Source of the DNA: Bacillota bacterium
GTDB lineage: Bacteria > Bacillota > Limnochordia > DTU087 > JAAYGB01
Length of the DNA stretch: 64,000 nucleotides
Assembly: GCA_012727955.1 (NCBI GenBank)
Contig: JAAYGB010000059.1
Location: 1 to 64,000, forward strand
Direction of reading: 5' to 3'
Shown here: in pieces, positions 17,954 to 27,040 of the stretch
Layout: every line of letters starts with the position of its first letter
Numbering within the stretch: the first letter of the stretch is position 1
Notes under the pieces: generated by a model
Seen by the model: only the letters and a program-made list of their open reading frames with translations
Told to the model about the DNA's origin: nothing
The model's database searches: none
Made by a program: the position numbers and the translations under genes

Positions 17954-18637
17954 TTATCCCTCCATTGCCTGCTCAATATGGGCTATCATCAATTCTACAA
18001 CCTCGTCGATGGTAAGGGCGGTGGTATCGATTTCGATAGCGTCTTCGGCTTGGGCCAAAGGCGCCGTCTGGCGGGCTGCATCCTGGGCATCTCGGCGAGC
18101 AATGGAATCTTCGATCTCCTCTAGGGGGATAATCTGACCCTTCTTTTCCAGTTCAGCTTGACGTCGCAGCGCTCGCTCCCGCAGGCCAGCGACCAGGAAA
18201 AACTTCACCTCGGCGTTGGGCATAATGACAGTACCAATGTCCCGACCGTCCATGATTACCCCAGGCCTTTGGGCCCATTGCTTCTGCTGTGCCAAGAGAA
18301 ACTCTCGCACACATTGATATTGCGCCACAACGGTAACGGCATTACTCACTTGGGCAGTCCTAATTGCCTCCGTTACATCCTCGCCATTGACATGAACAGC
18401 GAGAGTATCGCCATCGAATTTCATATCCAGAGAAAACTGCAATTCCCTCAGCCACTGAGACACCGCAGCTTCGCTGTCGATGGCAACTCCATTTCGAATC
18501 GCCAATAGCGTCAGACTCCGATACATTGCGCCGGTATCTACATAGGTGTAACCCAATCTTTTGGCCAGAATCTTGGCAACGGTACTCTTGCCGGCACCGG
18601 CCGGACCATCGATCGCTATTCGCAATAGTTGTGCCAT
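17954..18637 (-). CDS. cmk: Cytidylate kinase
   Basis: A 227-residue (d)CMP kinase that supplies CDP/dCDP for nucleic acid and phospholipid precursors. The P-loop GPAGAGKST is at 11-19, the YVDTGAMYR substrate motif is near 33, and the GRDIGTVIMP segment lies mid-protein. The length matches the family. The stop is one base from the plsC start, so the two are in one operon. Confidence 0.97.
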   Translation of the reverse strand: MAQLLRIAIDGPAGAGKSTVAKILAKRLGYTYVDTGAMYRSLTLLAIRNGVAIDSEAAVSQWLRELQFSLDMKFDGDTLAVHVNGEDVTEAIRTAQVSNAVTVVAQYQCVREFLLAQQKQWAQRPGVIMDGRDIGTVIMPNAEVKFFLVAGLRERALRRQAELEKKGQIIPLEEIEDSIARRDAQDAARQTAPLAQAEDAIEIDTTALTIDEVVELMIAHIEQAMEG

Positions 18638-18676
18638 CTCCTACTCCTTTCTATCGCCCCGCCTGTCGCCCTTTTA

Positions 18677-19777
18677 TTATGTCGTTGCCAGCACATCGGC
18701 CAAAGCCGCAACAAACCTGGTGTTTTGCTCTTCGGTGCCGACGGTGACCCGAATCTTGGTGGGGTAACCAAAGGAAGCACCGGCCCTGATGATCACACCC
18801 TTGGCCAAGAGCTCCTCAAATACCCGAAGGCAGTCACGACCAACGTCAACCAAAATGAAATTGGTATGGGAGGGAACATATTCAAGCCCCATATCCTCAA
18901 AGGCTCGATACAGGTAGGCTTTGCCCCGCTCATTGACTGCAAGGGACTCATCGACGTGGGCTTGGTCCTCAAGGCTGGCCAGGGCTGCAATCTGGGCCAT
19001 AGCATTGGTATTGAAGGGTTCCCGAACTCGTTCCAGCAGCTGAACCGTCTCAGAGTCGGAGATGCCATAACCAATTCTTAAACCAGCTAATCCATATACC
19101 TTAGAAAAGGTACGCAAGATGATGACAGTATGATCCTCCCCGATTAGGTCCAAGGAGCCCCGATAGCTCTCGTCCTTGACATATTCATAGTAGGCTTCGT
19201 CAAGAACAACTACTGCCGTAGAAGGGATGTCCCGAAGAAAGGATTTTAGCTGGGATTGGGACACTATCGTGCCCGTTGGATTATTGGGGTTACAGATAAA
19301 AACCGCCTTAGTTTGATCGGTGATGGCTTGCGCCATAGCCCAAAGATTGTGGGTATGGTTCTGCAAGGGTACTTCCACCGGCCTGGCGCCCATCAGGTCC
19401 GCCACCGCGCGATAGACACTAAAGGTGGGTGTGGCCATCACCACCTCGTCTTCGGGGCAAAAATAGGTCTCTGCGATCATCCGGATGACTTCATCGGACC
19501 CATTGCCAAAGACCAACTGCTCCTCCTCAACCTGAAGGTGCCCGGCGAGGGCCTGTCGCAACTCATAGGCATAACCATCAGGATATAAGTGCAACTGATC
19601 AACAGACTCTCGCAGGGCTTGCTGCACCAGGGGCGAGGGACCCAGTGGATTTTCGTTGGAAGCCATCTTCAACACATCGGAAATCCCCAACTCCCGCTTC
19701 ACCTCGGAGATGGGTTTGCCGGGAACATAGGGAGCTATATTCCTCACTGCATCTCGATAACTAGGCTTGCTGGCCAT
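18677..19777 (-). CDS. hisC: Histidinol-phosphate aminotransferase (class I/II PLP enzyme)
   Basis: A 366-residue PLP-dependent aminotransferase of the HisC family. The PLP-lysine segment TFSKVYGLAGLRIGYG, the NPNNPTGT motif and the FGNGSDE phosphate-binding stretch are visible. HisC converts imidazole acetol-phosphate to histidinol-phosphate, and some members act on aromatic amino acids. No his or aro gene is adjacent, so the substrate is not fixed by context. The longest frame starts at 19852. The ATG at 19777, six bases behind AAGGTG and giving MASKPSYRD, fits the family better. It sits between a BaiN-type flavoprotein and cmk. Confidence 0.9.
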   Translation of the reverse strand: MASKPSYRDAVRNIAPYVPGKPISEVKRELGISDVLKMASNENPLGPSPLVQQALRESVDQLHLYPDGYAYELRQALAGHLQVEEEQLVFGNGSDEVIRMIAETYFCPEDEVVMATPTFSVYRAVADLMGARPVEVPLQNHTHNLWAMAQAITDQTKAVFICNPNNPTGTIVSQSQLKSFLRDIPSTAVVVLDEAYYEYVKDESYRGSLDLIGEDHTVIILRTFSKVYGLAGLRIGYGISDSETVQLLERVREPFNTNAMAQIAALASLEDQAHVDESLAVNERGKAYLYRAFEDMGLEYVPSHTNFILVDVGRDCLRVFEELLAKGVIIRAGASFGYPTKIRVTVGTEEQNTRFVAALADVLATT

Positions 19778-19905
19778 ACTTGTCACCTTTTCCCTCCCAA
19801 GACTGCCGGAGACATTCCCTGAGCCTAGTGGGAGCTTGTTGATATTTTCCAATATATTACCACAGGCCTAGTACCCTGTAAAGCGACACTCCCCGCCCCA
19901 ATGGC

Positions 19906-21168
19906 TTAGTAGCGGAGGGACTCCGCCGCCACCCTTCCGGTGCTAAAGGCCGCTTGCAGGTTGTATCCACCCGTCACCCCATCGATATCCAATACCTCGC
20001 CGGCAAAGAACAAACCCTGGACCAACTTCGACTCCATGGTCTGGGGACTGACCTCCTTCAGGCTAACCCCACCCGCGGTGACGATGGCTGCGGCAAGGCC
20101 GAGGGTGTCGGTCACTGTCATTTCCAGTCCCGTGAGGGTGTCCACTAGACGAGTGCGCTGTTCCTTCGTGATCTGATTAACCGGTTGGTTGGGCTCTATT
20201 CCCGCCTCGGCGATAACCGGATCAATCAGCGCCTTGGGCAGCAAATCTACAAGACCGTTGTGAAGCTGCTTACGGGAGTATTTCTGAAAATCCCGTTGGA
20301 GCCGATTATCCAATTGCTTCTCATCTAGAGCGGGCTTTAGGTTAAGCCGCAATTTCACCTCGGCTCCTTGCCGAAGAGCGATGGCAGCGGCTCGGCTGAG
20401 GGTCAAGATAATGGGGCCACTAACGCCAAAGCTTGTAAAGAGCATCTCTCCAAATTCCCGAGAGACTACCTTACCGTTGACCAGCAAGGTTGCAGTCACA
20501 TTCCTCAGGGACAATCCCTGCAGGTCTCGCGCCCACTGCTCCTGAATTCTCAAGGGAACCAGGGCCGGGAACAGCTCTTCAATGCAATGCCCCAAACGGG
20601 CAGCTAATTCATATCCGTCGCCGGAAGAACCCGTTCCTGGATAGGACTTGCCTCCGGTAGTAATCACAACATTGTTAGTTGTTAGCTGCCGGCCGTCGGC
20701 CAGTTTCACGCCATAGACCCGGGGTTTTTCGGCAGGAGCGGCCCGGGTGAGCACCTCAACTACCTTGGCATTTAGCTGAACCTGCGCCCCACTGGTCAGG
20801 ACAAATCGCCTCAGCGCTGATACTACAGTATCGGCTCGGTCGGAACAGGGAAAAACCCTGCCTCCTCGCTCTACCTTCGTCGGCACACCCAGATCCTCGA
20901 AAAAATGAATTACATCGGTGTTGCTAAAGCGATGTAAGGGCCCCCGAAGAAACTTGGCTCCCCCAGGATAACACTCCAAGAGATCACTAACGGGCCGAGA
21001 GTTGGTGATGTTACACCGGCCCTTCCCAGTAATTAAGAGCTTTTTTCCTAAAAGGTCAGTTTTCTCCAGCAGCAGTACCTTGGCTCCCAACCTAGCGGCA
21101 TGGCCAGCAGCCATCATCCCGGCGGCACCACCACCAACTACGATTGCATCTGCGTTCACCAGCTTCAC
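19906..21168 (-). CDS. BaiN/YhiN-type FAD-dependent oxidoreductase (HI0933 family)
   Basis: A 420-residue flavoprotein. An N-terminal dinucleotide-binding motif GGGAAGMMAAGHAA is at about 12-25, and the characteristic KKLLITGKGRCNITN segment is near 41. The C-terminal GGYNLQAAFSTGRVA completes FAD binding. The family (HI0933, YhiN, BaiN) includes a clostridial bile-acid-inducible member, but the general substrate is unknown. It often lies next to cmk in Firmicutes, as here. The start could be the GTG at 21168 or the GTG three codons later; both have SD-like AAGG upstream. It follows rluB by two bases. Confidence 0.92.
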   Translation of the reverse strand: MKLVNADAIVVGGGAAGMMAAGHAARLGAKVLLLEKTDLLGKKLLITGKGRCNITNSRPVSDLLECYPGGAKFLRGPLHRFSNTDVIHFFEDLGVPTKVERGGRVFPCSDRADTVVSALRRFVLTSGAQVQLNAKVVEVLTRAAPAEKPRVYGVKLADGRQLTTNNVVITTGGKSYPGTGSSGDGYELAARLGHCIEELFPALVPLRIQEQWARDLQGLSLRNVTATLLVNGKVVSREFGEMLFTSFGVSGPIILTLSRAAAIALRQGAEVKLRLNLKPALDEKQLDNRLQRDFQKYSRKQLHNGLVDLLPKALIDPVIAEAGIEPNQPVNQITKEQRTRLVDTLTGLEMTVTDTLGLAAAIVTAGGVSLKEVSPQTMESKLVQGLFFAGEVLDIDGVTGGYNLQAAFSTGRVAAESLRY

Positions 21169-21170
21169 CT

Positions 21171-21911
21171 TTACCTTATCCTTTTACCATTATCCTTCTC
21201 GCTGGGGACAAGCTGCCTCAGGGCCGCTACCTCTTTGGGCTGCAGCGGCCGATGGGCTCCCACCGGCAATCTTCCCAACATGATTGGACCCATCTGCACC
21301 CTTTTTAGTTTTGTCACCCGGTGCCCGATCCTTTCACACATCCGACGAATTTGTCGATTGCGTCCCTCGTGAATCCCCATCTCTATTAGGGCACCATTGC
21401 CATGGGCTGACAGCAGCTTCACCTCCGCGGGAGCTGTGATGCCATCCTCTAACATCACGCCCTGGGCCAATGACTGTAAATCTCGGGCAGAAGGCCTGCC
21501 TTCAACCTCCACCAGGTAGCGCTTGGTTACCCTTTGACTGGGGTGGGTCAAGGCCCAAGCCACTTCACCGTCGTTGGTCAACAACAGCAATCCTTCGCTG
21601 TCAAAGTCCAATCTCCCCACGGGATAGACCCTTTCGGGGACATCAACCAGTGACAGGACCGTGGGACGCCCTTGAGGATCCTTGACCGTAGAGACATACC
21701 CCACGGGCTTATGCAGCATGTAGTACGCCTTACCTTCCAGGGCGGTAATCAATTTACCGTCAACTCGCACCTCGTCCTTGCCGGGAACCACCTTCGTTCC
21801 CAGTTCAGTGACGGTCTGGGAGTTGACCTGAACCCGACCGGCCTGAATCAGTTCCTCGCTGGCTCGGCGGGAGGCAACGCCGGCATGGGCCAGAAACTTT
21901 TGCAGCCGCAT
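21171..21911 (-). CDS. rluB: 23S rRNA pseudouridine synthase, RluB type
   Basis: A 246-residue pseudouridine synthase. An S4 RNA-binding domain (about 1-60, MRLQKFLAHAGVASRR) is followed by the catalytic domain, whose catalytic aspartate lies in GRLDFDSEGLLLLTNDG. RluB-type enzymes modify 23S rRNA; in Firmicutes this member typically acts near the peptidyl transferase centre. The longest frame runs back to 22235 into the carboxypeptidase gene. I chose the ATG at 21911, nine bases behind AAGGGG, because it gives the usual family start; the ATG at 21953 is the alternative. It is in a run of closely spaced genes with the D,D-carboxypeptidase upstream. Confidence 0.92.
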   Translation of the reverse strand: MRLQKFLAHAGVASRRASEELIQAGRVQVNSQTVTELGTKVVPGKDEVRVDGKLITALEGKAYYMLHKPVGYVSTVKDPQGRPTVLSLVDVPERVYPVGRLDFDSEGLLLLTNDGEVAWALTHPSQRVTKRYLVEVEGRPSARDLQSLAQGVMLEDGITAPAEVKLLSAHGNGALIEMGIHEGRNRQIRRMCERIGHRVTKLKRVQMGPIMLGRLPVGAHRPLQPKEVAALRQLVPSEKDNGKRIR

Positions 21912-22101
21912 CGGAGCAATCCCCTTTGCCTGTGGTTGATGTCTAGTGGTCATTTCCCTGGCCCTCCTCCTAGTTACCTTCTGTCTCGGACAAAAATAGT
22001 CCCCATGCAGCCCAAACACCATAACTGGGTAGGCGACGCTGAGGACTAATCCTATCCCACCAAAGTATATCTCACGGTGGCAAGGAAGGCAATAAAACAG
22101 T

Positions 22102-23301
22102 TTAATTGTGGTCGGTTTGATGGACAAATCCAGCGGTAACCTTCTCCCAAAGTTGAGTTGACCAGGGCTTTCTTGCCACTTCCTGTGCAGCCACCAGCGA
22201 TATGATGCGGTCTGCCTGCCCCGGATAGGAAACAACTAGATGCCCCGCCGGTTGCATTGCTCGCACCGGCGCCTGCAAATCCGCAGCTAGCTTTACCTGG
22301 ATCTGAGCCTCCCTGGGAGCATTAGCCTTAACGGTAAGGATATAATCCTCTGTGGCTAGGGCCTGCACCTGGCCGACTGTACCGCCGATTACATCCACGG
22401 CGCCATAGGCCTCGCCCTTAGTGACCAGCACAACATTCTCATAGGCTTGAAACCCATAGTCCAACAAAGCGGTCACATCGGTCCACATATCGGGAGCATT
22501 GAGCACCACCGCCACCAACTGGCGATCATTTTTCGTAGCCGAGGCCACTAGGCAGCGGCCCGCAGCCCGAGTATATCCCGTCTTCACCCCGTCGGCGCCA
22601 TAATCCCACAGCAGTCGATTCTTGTTGCGAATCGGCCAGGTTCCATGGGAGGGACGAAAAATCGTGGTTTCCTTGCAGGCTGCCACTTCAGCAAACCTGG
22701 GGTTGTGTAGGGCATATCGGGTCAAAACCGCCATATCGTAGGCGGTGGAATAGTGGTGGTTGTCAGGTAAGCCGTGGGGGTTGGTAAACTGAGTTTGAGT
22801 CATCCCCAGCTGCGCGGCCCTTTGGTTCATCAACTTGGCGAACTCACTGACACTGCCAGCGACGCTTTGAGCCAAGGCCACCGCGGCATCATTACCGGAA
22901 CGGAGCATTAATCCATACAACAGATCCCGAACGGAGTATACTTCTCCAGGTTTTACGTACAGGGAGGACCCTTCGGTATTGGCGCTGGTCCAGTCGATAG
23001 CAACTTGACTTTGCAGATCCATCTGCTCCAAAACCAAGACCGCTGTCATGATCTTGGTTGTCGACGCCATCGGTCGCTGCTGATAAGCGTTTTTTTCAAA
23101 GAGAATGGCGCCAGTGGTGACATCCATCAGTATTGCTGAAGCTGCACTGACTCTGGGAGGAGTGGGCGAGGCGGCTGCAACGATAGGCCAATTTCCTAAC
23201 AACAAGACCAACAGCGCCAACATCCAAAGAGGGCCAAATTTCGCCCAAGGCCGGTTCACACCGACCTTGGGCACCCAGTCCTTCTCCTTTTCACGTGTCA
23301 T
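22102..23301 (-). CDS. Serine-type D-alanyl-D-alanine carboxypeptidase (DacF/DacB type)
   Basis: A 399-residue penicillin-binding protein 5 family D,D-carboxypeptidase. A signal peptide or anchor comes first (about 20-45). The three active-site motifs are S-x-x-K (S80-K83 in ASTTK), SGN in LMLRSGNDAA, and KTG in GVKTGYT. It trims the terminal D-Ala from peptidoglycan stem peptides. Its place next to ytfJ and scpAB matches the sporulation-associated DacF/DacB of clostridia, which adjusts cortex cross-linking. The ATG at 23301, behind TAGGAGAACG, is preferred over 23334. In many relatives spmA-spmB follow; here they do not. Confidence 0.93.
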   Translation of the reverse strand: MTREKEKDWVPKVGVNRPWAKFGPLWMLALLVLLLGNWPIVAAASPTPPRVSAASAILMDVTTGAILFEKNAYQQRPMASTTKIMTAVLVLEQMDLQSQVAIDWTSANTEGSSLYVKPGEVYSVRDLLYGLMLRSGNDAAVALAQSVAGSVSEFAKLMNQRAAQLGMTQTQFTNPHGLPDNHHYSTAYDMAVLTRYALHNPRFAEVAACKETTIFRPSHGTWPIRNKNRLLWDYGADGVKTGYTRAAGRCLVASATKNDRQLVAVVLNAPDMWTDVTALLDYGFQAYENVVLVTKGEAYGAVDVIGGTVGQVQALATEDYILTVKANAPREAQIQVKLAADLQAPVRAMQPAGHLVVSYPGQADRIISLVAAQEVARKPWSTQLWEKVTAGFVHQTDHN

Positions 23302-23308
23302 CGTTCTC

Positions 23309-23761
23309 CTACACCCTTTGCGTAACTCCATCATTGTGGACCCAACTGGGTTGTCTTTCGCTCTTGGACCTCATTGCTTGCAGTTGATCCACCAGTTTAG
23401 GAGCTAAATCAATTAACCGATCATAGATGGCAGTGCGGTCCACTGGCATCAACCGGATTTGCCCCTGCCCCACCACCAAGAAAGCCACAGGATGAAGGGA
23501 CATACCGGCTCCACTGCCGCCGCCAAAGGGGTATGAGCTGTTGCTTCCCTCTTGTCTATTACGATCTTCGGAGGCTTGGTATTCCGTCCCCCCCGCCGCA
23601 AAACCGAAGGAGACTGTGGATACCGGCAGAATTACATTTCCGTCAGGTGTTTCAACGGGGTCCCCCAAGATGGTGTTAACATCGACCATCTCCTGTAAGC
23701 TCTGCATGGTGGTTTGCATTAAACCTTCAATGGGATGATGACGTCCGTTTTTGCTGTCCAA
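23309..23761 (-). CDS. ytfJ: GerW family sporulation protein YtfJ
   Basis: A 150-residue protein matching YtfJ/GerW: an IEGLM start region, the DVNTILGDPVETPDGNVILP segment, and a Gly-rich stretch (YPFGGGSGAG) before a hydrophobic FLVV strand. The family is conserved in spore formers and is linked to spore germination in Bacillus, with unknown biochemistry. The frame can open at 23791, but a TTG at 23761, nine bases behind AAGGGGG, gives a protein aligned with the family start. It overlaps the end of the DUF2953 gene by about 35 bases. Confidence 0.92.
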   Translation of the reverse strand: MDSKNGRHHPIEGLMQTTMQSLQEMVDVNTILGDPVETPDGNVILPVSTVSFGFAAGGTEYQASEDRNRQEGSNSSYPFGGGSGAGMSLHPVAFLVVGQGQIRLMPVDRTAIYDRLIDLAPKLVDQLQAMRSKSERQPSWVHNDGVTQRV

Positions 23762-24461
23762 CGATCCTAACCCCCTTCGCGCTGGCTGCATTAATCACAC
23801 TACGCAGTCCGACAATGATAGCATGACCGATGCGGATCCGGAATATGCAATGGAGGAAAGTCTGAAGTCCCGAGGCGGCAAAGTCCGGCGTGACCTGAAT
23901 CTGGGGAGGATGGCTAAATTCCACGTGACCAGCCACCAGGGCCATTAGACTCCCTTTTAGCCCCCACAGGCTCCCGGCAGCTATGGCGGTCCCAGCAGCT
24001 CCTCCCGTTCCCAGCTTGGTGTTCCACTGGAATTCCTCGCAGTATCGAATCCTTCCAAGCCCGGCAGTGGCCAGTGCAGCCCAAGGGGGCAAGCCTCCGT
24101 CTCCATGGCCCAACTCCCCCTGGAGAAAGCGACGCATAAGGTCTACAGCCCAGTTGAAGCTGGCGATGATATCCTCTACACCGGATCCTGCATCCCGAGG
24201 CTGATGGGTTTGCCCTGGGGCCTTTTCCTGGGATCCTTCAGCGGGACCGTGAAGGACAAAGGTAGCCCTTAGCCGGCGAGACAGTTTGCCCAGCCATCCA
24301 TCAATAACTTGGTTCCTGCCGGTGACTTTGCCCGCGGGCCATAGTTGCAGAATCAGCTTGAGCTCATCCTGGCTGCCGTCTTTGCTGTACTGAAATCCAA
24401 TCCAAATTGGCACAAAAAAAGCCAGCAAGATTAATCCCGCTAATCCTATCAACCATGGCAT
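23727..24461 (-). CDS. DUF2953 domain protein
   Basis: A 244-residue protein with one N-terminal membrane helix (about 3-22) and a conserved C-terminal DUF2953 region (WNTKLGTGGAAGTAIAAGSLWGLKG onward, split here only for description). The family has no known function and almost always lies between scpB and ytfJ in spore-forming Firmicutes, the same order as here. The context suggests a membrane-linked sporulation role; no catalytic motif is recognisable. ATG start behind AAAGGAGAG. Confidence 0.88.
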   Translation of the reverse strand: MPWLIGLAGLILLAFFVPIWIGFQYSKDGSQDELKLILQLWPAGKVTGRNQVIDGWLGKLSRRLRATFVLHGPAEGSQEKAPGQTHQPRDAGSGVEDIIASFNWAVDLMRRFLQGELGHGDGGLPPWAALATAGLGRIRYCEEFQWNTKLGTGGAAGTAIAAGSLWGLKGSLMALVAGHVEFSHPPQIQVTPDFAASGLQTFLHCIFRIRIGHAIIVGLRSVINAASAKGVRIVGQQKRTSSSH

Positions 24462-24523
24462 ATGCCATCTCTCCTTTGTTTGACAGGATGCCCCCTTGCT
24501 GGCACATTATTCAAATTAATTGT

Positions 24524-25084
24524 CTACTCCTCACCGGTGGCTGCCGCCTCAATCTCCTCTAGCTGAAGGAGGGTTTTCTCGGGAAGCTGTGGCAGATCAT
24601 CGAGATGGTTAATCCCAAAGGACACCAAGAACTCCTCGGTGGTCCCATATAAGATCGGACGACCAGGAGCATCTTTGCGGCCCACCTCGGTGATCAATTC
24701 TCGACTGAGGAGGGAATTCACCGCCGAGTCGACATTCACGCCCCGAATCATTTCAATGTCGGTCTTGGTGCAGGGTTGCTTGTAAGCGATTACCGCTAGG
24801 GTTTCCAGTGCAGCTTGGGATAATCCCCCTCGAATCACCGGCTCGTGAAGATGCCGCACATACCGACTGTATTCCGGCTTCGTCCCTAAGACATATCCGC
24901 CGGCCAGGGTATACAACTGGATGCCGTGGTGTTCCTGCCGATACTGCTGGGCCAGCTGGTCAAGCAAACCCTCCACGGTACCCACTTCTATATCCAGTGT
25001 TTCAGCCAATTGCTGGGCTGACAGCGGTCGCGATAAAGAAAAGAGCATCGCTTCCAGAGCCGCCTTCGCTTCTTCCAATGTCAT
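24524..25084 (-). CDS. scpB: SMC-ScpAB complex subunit ScpB
   Basis: A 186-residue winged-helix protein that dimerises and binds the ScpA kleisin to regulate the SMC condensin. The characteristic segments are visible: LEAMLFSLSRPLSAQQLAE near the start, ETLAVIAYKQPCTKTDIE in the middle, and GRPILYGTTEEFL toward the end. The longest frame starts at a GTG inside the SD (25093). The ATG at 25084, five bases behind AGGGGTGG, is the better start. It directly follows scpA (15 bp). Confidence 0.96.
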   Translation of the reverse strand: MTLEEAKAALEAMLFSLSRPLSAQQLAETLDIEVGTVEGLLDQLAQQYRQEHHGIQLYTLAGGYVLGTKPEYSRYVRHLHEPVIRGGLSQAALETLAVIAYKQPCTKTDIEMIRGVNVDSAVNSLLSRELITEVGRKDAPGRPILYGTTEEFLVSFGINHLDDLPQLPEKTLLQLEEIEAAATGEE

Positions 25085-25099
25085 AATCGCCACCCCTGA

Positions 25100-25819
25100 C
25101 TAGTTGACTTGGCATAACTGCAAGTGAATGTCGGTAAAGTTACCGTACTGTTGAGCCACCAATCTGCCCAGCCGCATCAATTCTAACACTGCAAGGAAGT
25201 GAACCACCAGCTCCGCTGTAGTCGGCTGCGGCGGCAGCATTTGGCTAAAGGTCCTGGGTCCCTGGGCCAAACACCCCTCGATTTTCTCCATCGTCTGCTG
25301 CAGATCGATTTCCCGTCGCTGCACTTGCCGAACTCGGAGCAAATCCGCCCGATCAGCCACCATTTGCTGAAAACACTTCCAGAGAGTATCTACGGTACTG
25401 TTACCCACGGGATTTGCGTACTTGGGTTTTAGCTGTTGCTGGGCAATAGGGCGAAACCTAATCTGGTTCCAGTACTGCGCCCTTTCACCCAACACCCCGG
25501 CAATTTCCTTGAAGGCCCGATACTCCAATAACCGCATCGTCAGCTCTTCAATGGGGTCCAGATCGTCATCATATTCATCTATCAGGGATGTGCCTGGCAA
25601 GAGGGTTCGGGCCTTGAGCTGCATCAGGGTAGCAGCCATCACCAAGAACTCTCCCCCCACTGCCAAGTCTAACTCCTGCATGGTACGAAGATAAGCTAAG
25701 TATTGCTCAGTGATCCGCACTATGGGAATGTCCCAAATGTCAACTTCCTCTCGCTCCAGCAGATGCAGTAGCAAATCTAGAGGACCTTCAAAAACCGGGA
25801 GTCGCACCTCGTAGGACAT
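25100..25819 (-). CDS. scpA: SMC-ScpAB complex subunit ScpA (kleisin)
   Basis: A 239-residue kleisin that bridges SMC heads and ScpB for chromosome condensation and segregation. The N-terminal helix motif VFEGPLDLLLHLLE (about 9-22) and the MAATLMQLKARTLLP segment are diagnostic. The C-terminal winged-helix region that contacts the SMC cap is present. ATG start eight bases behind GGGAGG. It is the first of the scpA-scpB-DUF2953-ytfJ-carboxypeptidase run. Confidence 0.96.
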   Translation of the reverse strand: MSYEVRLPVFEGPLDLLLHLLEREEVDIWDIPIVRITEQYLAYLRTMQELDLAVGGEFLVMAATLMQLKARTLLPGTSLIDEYDDDLDPIEELTMRLLEYRAFKEIAGVLGERAQYWNQIRFRPIAQQQLKPKYANPVGNSTVDTLWKCFQQMVADRADLLRVRQVQRREIDLQQTMEKIEGCLAQGPRTFSQMLPPQPTTAELVVHFLAVLELMRLGRLVAQQYGNFTDIHLQLCQVN

Positions 25820-25844
25820 TTTCCATTCCTCCCGACGTTACCTC

Positions 25845-26387
25845 TCAGTTCATTTCATCACACCGCCGCAGAATGTCCAACAGGAGAGGATTGTTACCAG
25901 GGTAACAATCCTCGTGATGATACAGAACCAGCTCCAGCAACTCCCTTTCCGCGCCCACATCAGCCAGCCAGCGGGCTCCCCTTGCCGGGTGCTGGAAATG
26001 CACGTAACAAGCCCATAGAAAGGAGCCTGCCTGTTGATTGGCTCCATAGGCTGCCAATCGCCGAACCAAACCCTCGGAGCAAGCCAATAACATCGTAATA
26101 ATCGATCGAGACCATACCCCTAAGTCACCGGCAGCCTTGCCAACATCGTGCAGCAGACAGCTGCGAAGAAGGAGCCGAAACTCCTCTGAATCCAAGGACT
26201 TTGCAGCCTCCTGGCCCAGCGCGGATTTAGCGGTGTCCAGACAATGGCGTTGATCCGCTGGGGCCATGCGAAAAAACAGGGCCTGCTCCCCTTCGTTGAG
26301 ATACTCCACTAAAAGCCCGTAATCCTCCGGCACCAATCGAACCCGCCAGCTGCGGAAAAATTGTCTTACCCGATAAAAAATGCGCAC
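25845..26387 (-). CDS. HD-domain protein (putative phosphohydrolase)
   Basis: A 180-residue protein with an HD metal-binding motif (LLHDVGKA, near 87-94). A basic, aromatic N-terminus (RIFYRVRQFFRSWRVRLV) is followed by further conserved acidic/His segments (VLYHHEDC). HD domains usually hydrolyse phosphate esters, and small stand-alone members like this occur beside scpA in clostridial relatives. The substrate is unknown. The frame opens at 26402, but the GTG at 26387 has SD GGGAG eight bases upstream. It lies between the site-2 protease and scpA with short gaps. Confidence 0.82.
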   Translation of the reverse strand: MRIFYRVRQFFRSWRVRLVPEDYGLLVEYLNEGEQALFFRMAPADQRHCLDTAKSALGQEAAKSLDSEEFRLLLRSCLLHDVGKAAGDLGVWSRSIITMLLACSEGLVRRLAAYGANQQAGSFLWACYVHFQHPARGARWLADVGAERELLELVLYHHEDCYPGNNPLLLDILRRCDEMN

Positions 26388-26410
26388 AGGCACATCTCCC
26401 ACCGATCCAC

Positions 26411-27034
26411 CTAAGTCAGATAAAACAAGAGGCGTTGGAGAAGGCTGACAATCGGGAGAAATAGCCGTCCCACCATGCCCGTCACCAACAGCAAGAGCAA
26501 GACGAAAAACCCGTATTGCTCAAGCCAAACAGCAACGGGATAGAACCTACGGGGGAGAAATCCAAAGAGGATTTTAGAGCCATCTAAAGGAGGGATTGGA
26601 ATCAAGTTGAAGGCCGCTAAGCTCAGATTGTAGATGACGTTGATCTGCAGAAACGTGACGGCAACCATCGACACGTTAAAGGGGAACAACATTGTGGGCC
26701 AATGGCGCCACAGTAGGGTACAAACCCAGGCGGTGATAAAATTAGCCGCCGGTCCCGCAATCCCCACCAACAGCATCCCCTTCTTTGGTCCCGGTCTTAA
26801 GTTGTAGGGATTGACCATTACGGGCTTAGCCCATCCAAAGCGAAACAAAATAAACATCAGTGCACCCATAATATCCAGATGGGCCAAGGGATTGAGAGTC
26901 AACCGCCCCTGTACCCGTGGGGTAGGATCTCCTAACCAGGTGGCAGCCAAGCCATGTCCAAACTCATGGATGGAAATCGCAAATAGGACAGCAGGAACAG
27001 CTAGAATCAGGGTCCTAAAATCCGCGGAGAACAT
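26411..27034 (-). CDS. Site-2 protease family membrane metalloprotease (M50)
   Basis: A 207-residue multi-span membrane protein with the zinc motif HEFGH (about 23-27) in the first long helix. The third-ligand region is in NLIPIPPLDGSKIL (about 141-154). About five to six spans are predicted, with no PDZ or CBS domain, which places it in the short M50 group common in Firmicutes next to lysA/scpA. Related proteases cut membrane-embedded substrates; the target here is unknown. ATG at 27034 follows a GGGAG/AGAGG SD. It is four to seven bases after lysA, so probably cotranscribed. Confidence 0.93.
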   Translation of the reverse strand: MFSADFRTLILAVPAVLFAISIHEFGHGLAATWLGDPTPRVQGRLTLNPLAHLDIMGALMFILFRFGWAKPVMVNPYNLRPGPKKGMLLVGIAGPAANFITAWVCTLLWRHWPTMLFPFNVSMVAVTFLQINVIYNLSLAAFNLIPIPPLDGSKILFGFLPRRFYPVAVWLEQYGFFVLLLLLVTGMVGRLFLPIVSLLQRLLFYLT

Positions 27035-27040
27035 CAACCT

